Assembly (NCBI GenBank): GCA_002435365.1 | Contig: DJMM01000031.1 | Location: 1 to 5,011, forward strand | DNA length: 5,011 bases | Direction: 5' to 3' | Origin: Ignavibacteriales bacterium UBA6490 | GTDB taxonomy: Bacteria > Bacteroidota > Ignavibacteria > Ignavibacteriales > Ignavibacteriaceae | Shown: in pieces, positions 1-5,011 of the stretch | Numbering within the stretch: position 1 is the stretch's first letter | Layout of the letters: each line of letters opens with the position of its first letter | Notes under the pieces: model-generated | Databases searched by the model: none | What the model saw: only the letters and a program-made list of their open reading frames with translations | Told to the model about the DNA's origin: nothing | Translations under genes and position numbers: made by a program

Positions 1-684
1 GAAGATCATCTTGGTGACATGGACTTTAAAGTTGCAGGCACCGCTGAGGGCATAACAGCATTTCAGATGGATATTAAAATAAGCGGCATTTCATTTGAGA
101 TAATGGAAAAGGCTCTTGCACAGGCAAAAGCAGGGCGTTATCATATTCTGCAGAAAATGAACGAAGCCATCTCGCAGCCGCGGGAAGCATTATCATCGCT
201 GGCTCCCCGTTTACTTACCATGCGTGTTGATGTTGATCAGATTGGGCTGGTAATAGGACCCGGCGGAAAAACCATCCAGGGTATGCAGCGCTTATTTGGT
301 GTTGATATTAATATTGAAGATGATGGTACCGTAAATATAGCATCACCTAACAAGGAAAGCGCTCAGAAATGTAAGGATTACATTAAAAGAATGACTGCTA
401 CCCCGGAAGTCGGTGAAATTTATGACGGTGTTATAACCAAGATCATGGATTTTGGTGCTTTTGTTGAAATTATACCCGGAAAGGAAGGCCTGCTTCATAT
501 TTCCCAGATAGACAACAAAAGAGTAAATAAAGTTACAGATTATTTCAAAGAAGGCGATAAGGTTACTGTGAAACTCTTGAAAATTGAGAACGGGAAGTTA
601 TCTCTGAGCAGGAAAGAACTGCTGAAAGAGAAATCAGACCAGGAAAAAAAGAATAGTTCACAGGAAAAAGAAGCCGACAATTAG
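1..684 (+). CDS. pnp: polynucleotide phosphorylase (PNPase), C-terminal part
   Basis: Phosphorolytic 3'-5' exoribonuclease of mRNA decay, acting as a cytoplasmic trimer. The frame is open from base 1, so the gene begins upstream; 227 residues are visible, about the last third of a protein that is usually near 700 residues. The fragment opens with EDHLGDMDFK, the end of the second RNase PH core; its Asp2, Asp8 and Lys10 correspond to the metal/phosphate-binding catalytic residues of the family. An alpha-helical stretch with QMDIKI follows. A KH domain spans roughly residues 74-132, with its GXXG loop as GPGG (about 86-89) and the IEDDGTV signature. An S1 RNA-binding domain spans roughly 136-206 (DFGAFVEI, GKEGLLHISQI, KVTDYFKEGD). 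The last 20 or so residues are a Lys/Glu/Ser-rich, probably disordered tail. The stop is TAG at 682-684. No truncation or frameshift is visible in the part present. Confidence 0.97.
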   Translation, partial: EDHLGDMDFKVAGTAEGITAFQMDIKISGISFEIMEKALAQAKAGRYHILQKMNEAISQPREALSSLAPRLLTMRVDVDQIGLVIGPGGKTIQGMQRLFGVDINIEDDGTVNIASPNKESAQKCKDYIKRMTATPEVGEIYDGVITKIMDFGAFVEIIPGKEGLLHISQIDNKRVNKVTDYFKEGDKVTVKLLKIENGKLSLSRKELLKEKSDQEKKNSSQEKEADN

Positions 685-693
685 AAAAGTTTT

Positions 694-714
694 ATTCGTA
701 TAAAATACGCGAAT
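694..714 (+). other. weak inverted repeat just after pnp
   Basis: Ten bases after the pnp stop, ATTCGTAT (694-701) can pair with ATACGCGAAT (705-714) if a two-base bulge is allowed. It could shield the 3' end of the pnp message. The sequence after it has no real T-run, so I do not call it an intrinsic terminator. It may be chance in AT-rich DNA. Confidence 0.2.
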
Positions 715-766
715 AATTAGTTTAGTTACTATACAAAAGTAAAACGGCATATCATATGGTGTATTT

Positions 767-799
767 TATGGATATTATCCGATTCCATACAATTTTTTT
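767..799 (+). terminator. pnp: possible weak intrinsic terminator of pnp
   Basis: A six-pair stem TATGGA/TCCATA (767-772 with 784-789, 11-base loop) is followed after three bases by seven T's (793-799). The order stem then T-run fits a Rho-independent terminator reading on the + strand, about 110 bases after the pnp stop. The stem is short and AT-rich with a large loop, so termination would be inefficient at best. The hairpin might instead be part of the larger fold that surrounds it. Confidence 0.3.
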
Positions 800-836
800 C
801 TTTGCATCGGTACTTATATTCAGATGTACTGAGGAG

Positions 837-848
837 CATTCCGGAATG
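837..848. promoter_or_regulatory. 12-base perfect palindrome, possible operator
   Basis: CATTCCGGAATG reads identically on both strands, with no spacer. It overlaps the -35 hexamer of the candidate rng promoter, the usual place for a repressor site. No regulator is encoded in the window and I do not recognise the motif, so the operator role is inference. One such palindrome is expected by chance in about 4 kb, but it is notable at this position. Confidence 0.3.
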
Positions 849-875
849 ACTATGCCGTTTAATCAATTTTATAAT
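846..875 (+). promoter_or_regulatory. candidate sigma-70-type promoter for the rng operon
   Basis: A perfect TATAAT lies at 870-875. The hexamer ATGACT at 846-851 (four of six matches to TTGACA) sits 18 bases upstream. Transcription would start near 882, leaving a leader of about 31 bases before the rng ATG. The DNA is AT-rich, so a TATAAT can arise by chance, and Bacteroidota primary sigma factors often prefer a different consensus (TTTG/TANNTTTG), which I did not find at proper spacing here. Confidence 0.4.
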
Positions 876-912
876 ATGAAATATCAAATTTCATTTAAAG
901 AGTTTTTCATTT

Positions 913-2478
913 ATGACAAAAGAAATTATAATAAACGCATCTTCAGCCCAGACCCGGGTGGCCATAACCGAAGATGGAAATTTAGTCGACTTTTTTGTCG
1001 ACTACCCTGAAAACCGCAGAACAGTCGGTGACATCTATTTAGGAAGAGTTGCCCGTGTACTGCCGGGTATCAAAGCTGCCTTCGTTGATATAGGAATGCC
1101 GCACGATGCTTTTCTTCATTTCTCTGATATAGGTCAGAACACCAAACAGCTTCAGGAAATGCTCGGAGATGAGGACAGCGATATCGATGATGACGATGAT
1201 GATGAACCGGGCACAAAATCACGTGTCCAGCAGCAGCCGGCAAGAGAAGCGGCCATGCCTAAGCTTCAAAAGGGACAGGAAATACTGGTCCAGATTACCA
1301 AAGAACCGGTCAGCAATAAAGGTGTAAGAGTCAGTTCTTCAGTTTCGCTGGCAGGGAGATTTTGTGTGCTTCTTCCTTTTGATGGTAAAGTGGGAGTATC
1401 AAAAAAGATATACGATCAGAGAGAAAGAAGAAGACTCAGAAACATTGCCCGTTCAATACTTCCTCCCAAATACGGTCTGATAATCCGTACCGTTGCAAGA
1501 AGCCAGCATGAAGAAAGTCTTAAGGAGGACCTGAGTAACCTTCTTAAAACATGGGAAGAAATAGAGGCAACAGCTAAAAGCGAAAATCCCCCCTCCTTAA
1601 TCTATCAGGATTTGAATACTACTTCCAGTGTAATCAGAGATCTGTTCACCCCCGACATTTCCAAAGTATTCATCGATTCGAAGAAATTATACAAACAGAT
1701 TAAAAGTTACATTCAGCTAATACATCCGGAACTTTCTGATAAAATTGAGCCATTTAAATCGAGGTCCTCAATCTTTGATGTATTTAAGATTGAAGAACAG
1801 ATCAAATCCCTTATGGGAAGGAAAGTTCCTCTGCCAAGCGGAGGCTATATCATAATTGAACATACCGAGGCAATGGTTGTAATTGATGTTAACAGCGGAA
1901 GATATGCAAAGAATAAAGAACAGGAGCTGAACAGCCTTAAAACCGATCTGGAAGCTTCCAGGGAAATTGCGCGCCAGCTCCGGCTTCGTGATATCGGCGG
2001 TATAATAGTAATAGATTTCATTGATCTGGAAGAAGATAAAAACCGCAAGAAAGTCTATGACGAACTAAAGAAGGAATTCCGTAAAGACCGGGCTAAAGTT
2101 TCAGTTTTGCCCATGTCGGATTTTGGATTAATGCAAATTACAAGGCAGAGAATTAGGCAGAATATAATGCAGACTATGAAAGAAGTGTGCCCTTACTGCC
2201 TTGGCACCGGACTGCTGACAAAACATTCTCATCTCCTCTATGATTTTGAGGATTGGCTTAAGAAATTTAAGAGATCGTCAAAAGAACGGTCCCTTATAAT
2301 TAAATGCCATCCTGTTGTTGCATTGAAACTAAAAGAAGGAAAATTAAAAACTTTAACCAAGCTACAGTTAAAATATTTTATGAAACTGAAGCTGGTCGAG
2401 GATGAATCAGTCCCACCCGGACAAATCAAGGTTTTTTCAAAAAGTTCTCAGAAGGAATTTACAGAGCAGCTCTCGTAA
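913..2478 (+). CDS. rng: ribonuclease G/E family endoribonuclease
   Basis: Mg2+-dependent endoribonuclease that cuts single-stranded AU-rich RNA in rRNA maturation and mRNA decay. The 521-residue protein has RNase G architecture, lacking the long C-terminal scaffold of E. coli RNase E. An S1 domain (about 36-145) begins at VGDIYLGRV and is split by an acidic insert (about 84-117). ISLAGR-like SVSLAGRF and the RNase H-like and 5'-sensor regions follow. The DNase I-like catalytic part carries Asp325 (VVIDVNSGRY) and Asp368 (IVIDFIDLEEDKNR), spaced 43 residues apart as in E. coli RNase E. LEASREIARQLRLRDIGG lies between them. Cys426 and Cys429 (CPYCLGTG) form the Zn-link used in dimer pairing. 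ATG913 is the first start after an in-frame TGA at 877-879 and matches the usual MxKEIIIN opening; only a weak AAAGAG (898-902) precedes it. The first gene of the probable operon; the next gene starts 28 bases after its stop. Family certain; the choice of rng over rne rests on length. Confidence 0.95.
   Translation: MTKEIIINASSAQTRVAITEDGNLVDFFVDYPENRRTVGDIYLGRVARVLPGIKAAFVDIGMPHDAFLHFSDIGQNTKQLQEMLGDEDSDIDDDDDDEPGTKSRVQQQPAREAAMPKLQKGQEILVQITKEPVSNKGVRVSSSVSLAGRFCVLLPFDGKVGVSKKIYDQRERRRLRNIARSILPPKYGLIIRTVARSQHEESLKEDLSNLLKTWEEIEATAKSENPPSLIYQDLNTTSSVIRDLFTPDISKVFIDSKKLYKQIKSYIQLIHPELSDKIEPFKSRSSIFDVFKIEEQIKSLMGRKVPLPSGGYIIIEHTEAMVVIDVNSGRYAKNKEQELNSLKTDLEASREIARQLRLRDIGGIIVIDFIDLEEDKNRKKVYDELKKEFRKDRAKVSVLPMSDFGLMQITRQRIRQNIMQTMKEVCPYCLGTGLLTKHSHLLYDFEDWLKKFKRSSKERSLIIKCHPVVALKLKEGKLKTLTKLQLKYFMKLKLVEDESVPPGQIKVFSKSSQKEFTEQLS
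983..1004 (+). repeat. perfect 8-bp hairpin with all-T loop inside rng
   Basis: TAGTCGAC (983-990) and GTCGACTA (997-1004) are exact reverse complements separated by six T's. The hairpin lies about 70 bases into rng, over codons for residues 24-31 (LVDFFVDY). In RNA it would be a stable stem with a U6 loop. The repetition partly follows from the encoded VDFFVD, so it may have no function. Confidence 0.5.
1186..1205 (+). repeat. GAT/GAC codon run encoding polyaspartate
   Basis: Six consecutive Asp codons (five GAT, one GAC) encode residues 92-97 of the RNase G homologue, in the acidic insert of its S1 domain. The run is a short, near-perfect trinucleotide repeat that could vary in length by slippage without breaking the frame. 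Confidence 0.6.
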
Positions 2479-2506
2479 TTATTTTCAATTTTGAAGGTTA
2501 ATTGGA

Positions 2507-3592
2507 ATGAAAAAAACAAAATTTTACTCTATCCATGAAAAAACAGGTGCTAAAATTGTGGAATTTGCAGGCTACCTGATGCCCATTCAATACTCTTCAA
2601 TCATTTCAGAGCATAAAGCGGTCAGAAATTCAGTGGGTGTGTTTGATGTTTCACACATGGGTGAAATATTTATCCGCGGAGAGAATGCCGTCGATTTAGT
2701 ACAGTTCCTCACAGTTAATGATGCCTCTAAACTTTATCCGGGCAGAGTACAATATTCTGCAATGTGTTATCCAGAGGGAGGAATTGTAGACGACCTTCTC
2801 GTCTATATGATCTCACCAGATGAATTTCTGCTTGTTGTCAATGCCTCAAATATGGAGAAAGACCAGCAATGGATTATTGATAATAATAAATTCGGCGCTG
2901 AGATTGAGAATCTCAGCGATGATTATTCTCTGCTAGCAATTCAGGGGCCAAATTCGAACAATACGCTTCAAAAGCTTCTGGATAAAGAACTGAATCTTGA
3001 GTATTACCATTTCTTCAGAGCTGATGTCGCCGGAATCGACTCGATTGTGTCGCGTACAGGATATACAGGCGAGCTCGGATACGAAGTGTACTTTAAGGGA
3101 AACGAAAATGATGCTGAAAAAATATGGAACGCGGTCTTTGAAGCCGGAAAAGAATTTAATATTCAGCCGGTTGGGCTGGCAGCGCGCGACTCGCTTCGCC
3201 TTGAAATGGGTTTCTGTCTGTATGGAAATGATATCGATAATACCACCAATCCGCTTGAAGCAGGCCTGGGCTGGATAACAAAATTAAATAAAGGTGAGTT
3301 CATAGGGAGGGATGCCATTCTGAAATTAAAAGCTCAAGGACTGAAAAGAAAACTCTCGGCAATTGTCTCCGATGAAAAAGTATTCCCGCGCCATGGCTAT
3401 GACCTTACATCGGGCGGGGAAAAAATAGGTGTGGTTACCAGCGGCACAGTAAGTCCTGTTCTCGATAAACCTATTGCCCTGGGATATGTAAATTCCGAGT
3501 ATGCAGCTGAAGGCTCCAGGATAAACTTTGCTATAAGAGGCCGGGAAACACCGGCTTATATTACCAGACTTCCTTTTGTTAATAAAAACTGA
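2507..3592 (+). CDS. gcvT: glycine cleavage system T protein (aminomethyltransferase)
   Basis: Takes the aminomethyl group from lipoylated H protein and, with tetrahydrofolate, releases ammonia and forms 5,10-methylene-THF; cytoplasmic. At 361 residues it has the family's usual full length. Visible motifs in order: FAGYLMPIQY (20-29), GVFDVSHMGE (44-53), GGIVDDLLVY (91-100) with the Asp pair that includes the conserved catalytic Asp, AIQGP (144-148), RTGYTGELGYE (183-193), GLAARDSLRLEMG (223-235), NPLEAGLGW (248-256) and TSGTVSPVL (311-319). These fit a true GcvT better than the YgfZ or sarcosine oxidase relatives. ATG2507 has a good ribosome site, GAAGG at 2493-2497. No gcvH, gcvP or lpd lies in the window, so the partner proteins must be elsewhere. 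The stop overlaps the comB start by one base (TGATG), suggesting translational coupling. Confidence 0.96.
   Translation: MKKTKFYSIHEKTGAKIVEFAGYLMPIQYSSIISEHKAVRNSVGVFDVSHMGEIFIRGENAVDLVQFLTVNDASKLYPGRVQYSAMCYPEGGIVDDLLVYMISPDEFLLVVNASNMEKDQQWIIDNNKFGAEIENLSDDYSLLAIQGPNSNNTLQKLLDKELNLEYYHFFRADVAGIDSIVSRTGYTGELGYEVYFKGNENDAEKIWNAVFEAGKEFNIQPVGLAARDSLRLEMGFCLYGNDIDNTTNPLEAGLGWITKLNKGEFIGRDAILKLKAQGLKRKLSAIVSDEKVFPRHGYDLTSGGEKIGVVTSGTVSPVLDKPIALGYVNSEYAAEGSRINFAIRGRETPAYITRLPFVNKN
2896..2918 (+). repeat. perfect 10-bp hairpin with 3-base loop inside gcvT
   Basis: CGCTGAGATT (2896-2905) and AATCTCAGCG (2909-2918) are exact reverse complements around the loop GAG. It lies in the part of gcvT that encodes residues 131-138 (AEIENLSD), a variable stretch between conserved motifs. 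No T-run follows, so it is not a terminator. It is the longest perfect short-loop stem I noticed in the window. Confidence 0.55.
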
Positions 3593-4320
3593 TGAAGCTT
3601 AATATTCTTTTTACTCCTGATCAGGCAGATGACCTGTTCTTCGCCGGAAAGACTTCTGTAGTAATTGATGTTCTCAGAGCATCCAATACTATTATTACTG
3701 CAATTGCAAACGGAGCTAAAGAATTAATACCGGTAAGTACTGTGGATACAGCAGTAAAGATATCAAGGAATCTTTTCGGAGGATCCACAATATTAGGAGG
3801 AGAGAGAAATACAAAAAGAATCGAAGGATTTAACCTTGGGAATTCTCCCTATGAATATTCAGAAGATAAGGTAAAATCAAAATCAATTGTGTTCTATACA
3901 ACCAACGGCTCCAAAGCCGTTCTGAAGGGTAAGTTTTCTGAATATTTGTATATATGCGGATTTATTAATATGGCAGCTGTCGTTTCACAGCTTGGTAAAT
4001 CAAGCAGCGATATAGAAATAATCTGCTCAGGTAATGCAGGCGGATTTTCAATGGAGGATGTTGTATGTGCGGGTATGCTGGCCGGCGAGCTGGCAAAAAT
4101 CCGCATGGATCTGGATTATTCCGATTCTGCGAAGGCGGCAGTTATGTTGCATAAGACTGCCGGTAAGGATATTTTAAAGATGCTTATGGAAAGTGAACAT
4201 GGTAAAGTGCTGAAAGCTAACGGATTTGAGGAAGATCTGTTGTACTGCAGTAAATTAAATACCACAGATGTAATTCCATATTTATCAGGAAATGTAATTA
4301 AATTGTTATCAGGTGAATGA
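3592..4320 (+). CDS. comB: ComB-family 2-phosphosulfolactate phosphatase
   Basis: The family hydrolyses 2-phosphosulfolactate to sulfolactate and phosphate, an Mg2+-dependent step (EC 3.1.3.71) first described in coenzyme M synthesis of methanogens. Many bacteria carry homologues whose real substrate is often untested. At 242 residues the length is normal. Recognisable motifs: VVIDVLRASNTI (23-34), LGGER (68-72), EGFNLGNSPYE (78-88), FYTTNGSKAV (101-110), CSGNAGGFSMEDVVCAG (145-161) with a conserved Asp156, SEHGKVL (201-207), and the C-terminal DVIP (226-229). No signal peptide or membrane segment is seen, so it is cytoplasmic. The ATG overlaps the last base of the gcvT stop and lacks its own Shine-Dalgarno site, so ribosomes probably reinitiate from gcvT. 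No other sulfolactate or coenzyme M gene (comA, comC) is visible. Family assignment is strong; the in vivo substrate is inferred. Confidence 0.9.
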   Translation: MKLNILFTPDQADDLFFAGKTSVVIDVLRASNTIITAIANGAKELIPVSTVDTAVKISRNLFGGSTILGGERNTKRIEGFNLGNSPYEYSEDKVKSKSIVFYTTNGSKAVLKGKFSEYLYICGFINMAAVVSQLGKSSSDIEIICSGNAGGFSMEDVVCAGMLAGELAKIRMDLDYSDSAKAAVMLHKTAGKDILKMLMESEHGKVLKANGFEEDLLYCSKLNTTDVIPYLSGNVIKLLSGE

Positions 4321-4339
4321 AAGATAATATCCGGGACTT

Positions 4340-5011
4340 ATGGTGAAAAGGAAATCACAAAAAAATAATGACGTCTCTTCAGCTCAGAATGCATCTCTCG
4401 AAAAAAAGAAGAAGATAGCGGGCCTGCTTATTATTCTGATTGCGGTCTTTCTCTTTCTTAGCATCGTTTCATATTCGCGTTTTGATAAAGCCTTGATTAC
4501 CGGTCTGTTCTCAGATATCGGGCGATCCACTGCAGTATCAGCAAATTCTGAAATAAATAACTGGATGGGTATAGTTGGTGCGCATACCGCAGATTTTATG
4601 ATAAATTCAACTATAGGCCTCATCTCTTTGATATTTCCTGTAATATTATTTGTTTATGGCGCTTCTTTTATCCATAATATCAACCTTCGCCTTAAACTGG
4701 CAATATTTAATTTTCTTTTGGCATTCGGAATGCTGTTTTCAGCCTTTTTCGGAGTGCTGATATCGCAGGATTATGCATTCACTAATGTCTATGAACTTTC
4801 CGGGCAGACCGGATATTTTCTTGGAACTGTGTTAAGCAGACTTTTCGGAGGGATCGGCAGTCTCATCCTTATATTTACAGTTTTGACTATTCTATTTGTT
4901 CTTGTATTTAACATCAAAATTGAGAAAATATTTGCTGCAATAAAAAATATCATAGTAGCAGCCTTTTCTGCGCTGCTTGATAAAACCAGAAGTTCTAAAG
5001 ATTCACAGCAG
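4340..5011 (+). CDS. ftsK: FtsK/SpoIIIE DNA translocase, N-terminal membrane part
   Basis: FtsK anchors at the division septum and pumps DNA to clear and resolve the chromosome terminus. The window holds 224 residues, open at the right edge, so the linker, ATPase motor and gamma domain are not seen. A basic N-terminus (KKKKK-like run ending near residue 25) precedes a first membrane helix at about 26-44. Further helices lie at about 91-111, 118-141 and 169-191. The segment NNWMGIVGAHTADF (73-86) matches the N-W-x-G-x-x-G-A region that is typical of FtsK before its second helix, and GQTGYFLGTVLSRLFGGIG (155-173) matches the GG-x-x-G region before the last helix. ATG4340 follows an in-frame TAA at 4325-4327 and is the first start; no clear ribosome site is seen. 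It begins 19 bases after comB, so it is likely in the same operon. The name rests on the membrane-domain pattern, without the Walker motifs. Confidence 0.85.
   Translation, partial: MVKRKSQKNNDVSSAQNASLEKKKKIAGLLIILIAVFLFLSIVSYSRFDKALITGLFSDIGRSTAVSANSEINNWMGIVGAHTADFMINSTIGLISLIFPVILFVYGASFIHNINLRLKLAIFNFLLAFGMLFSAFFGVLISQDYAFTNVYELSGQTGYFLGTVLSRLFGGIGSLILIFTVLTILFVLVFNIKIEKIFAAIKNIIVAAFSALLDKTRSSKDSQQ

Larger units (their letters stand above)
742..860 (+). other. candidate structured RNA element in the pnp-rng gap
   Basis: AAACGGCATA at 742-751 is the exact reverse complement of TATGCCGTTT at 851-860, giving a ten-base-pair closing stem around about 99 bases. Inside lie two smaller stems: TATGGA/TCCATA (767-772 with 784-789) and a seven-pair stem with one G-U (807-813 with 826-832, 12-base loop). 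The arrangement resembles a multibranch leader RNA or small RNA, but matches no riboswitch or ncRNA family that I recognise. If the rng promoter at 846-875 is real, this element would lie mainly on pnp read-through transcripts and not on the shorter rng message. Folding is inferred from complementarity alone. Confidence 0.3.

Noticed and set aside
756..1010. 84-codon open frame starting in the pnp-rng gap
   Set aside because: Its second half lies in the wrong frame over rng, and the peptide looks like a translation of AT-rich non-coding DNA. Only the internal start at 846 has a ribosome site, and that is listed as a finding, not a gene.
1948..1961. 14-base perfect palindrome CTGGAAGCTTCCAG in rng
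   Set aside because: It falls in the strongly conserved LEASREIARQ motif, so codon choice explains it well enough; about one such palindrome in 16 kb is expected by chance.
2997..3278. 93-codon open frame inside gcvT in another frame
   Set aside because: It lies wholly over conserved GcvT motifs and is a shadow of that gene; the same holds for the minus-strand frames at 1845-2048, 2238-2429 and 3894-4106.
3904..3921. 7-bp hairpin (AACGGCT-CCAA-AGCCGTT) in comB
   Set aside because: It covers the conserved TTNGSKAV motif, and stems of this length are expected about once or twice in 5 kb.
3975..3992. 6-bp hairpin AGCTGT/ACAGCT in comB
   Set aside because: Too short to stand out from chance, and it lies within clear coding sequence.
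4384..4623. Open frame on the minus strand opposite the start of ftsK
   Set aside because: The plus strand shows a clear FtsK membrane domain here; the minus-strand peptide has no recognisable motif.
1..5011. Mobile elements, CRISPR arrays, tRNA or rRNA genes, toxin-antitoxin or defence genes
   Set aside because: I looked for repeats, transposase or defence motifs and RNA-gene signatures by eye and found none; the gene content is housekeeping throughout.

Overview
The window is a bacterial chromosomal segment, moderately AT-rich by eye, with every gene on the + strand. In order it holds the 3' end of pnp (polynucleotide phosphorylase), a 228-base gap, then a tight row of four genes: an RNase G/E-family endoribonuclease, gcvT (glycine cleavage T protein), a comB-like 2-phosphosulfolactate phosphatase, and the start of an FtsK/SpoIIIE-type DNA translocase that runs off the right edge. 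The style of the proteins (a long acidic insert in the RNase G S1 domain, a Bacteroidota-like GcvT N-terminus, few clear Shine-Dalgarno sites, AT-rich gaps) suggests the Bacteroidota/Chlorobi/Ignavibacteria branch. That placement is inference from pattern memory and not a search result.

Layout: positions 1-684 encode the last catalytic motif, KH domain and S1 domain of PNPase. Positions 685-912 are non-coding and hold several inverted repeats, a weak hairpin followed by seven T's (possible pnp terminator), and a sigma-70-like promoter (TATAAT at 870-875) with a 12-base perfect palindrome over its -35 region. From 913 the genes are closely packed: 28 bases between rng and gcvT, a one-base TGATG overlap between gcvT and comB, and 19 bases between comB and ftsK. 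They look co-transcribed.

Function: pnp and rng sit side by side and together could supply a 3'-5' exonuclease and an endonuclease for RNA turnover and maturation. GcvT belongs to one-carbon/glycine metabolism, ComB is a sulfonate-pathway phosphatase best known from coenzyme M synthesis, and FtsK couples division to chromosome segregation. The last three have no evident common pathway, so the row is probably a housekeeping operon of convenience. I see no mobile element, CRISPR array, tRNA, rRNA or defence system. The most noteworthy material is the structured pnp-rng gap, two perfect short-loop hairpins inside coding sequence, and the comB gene in an apparently bacterial operon.
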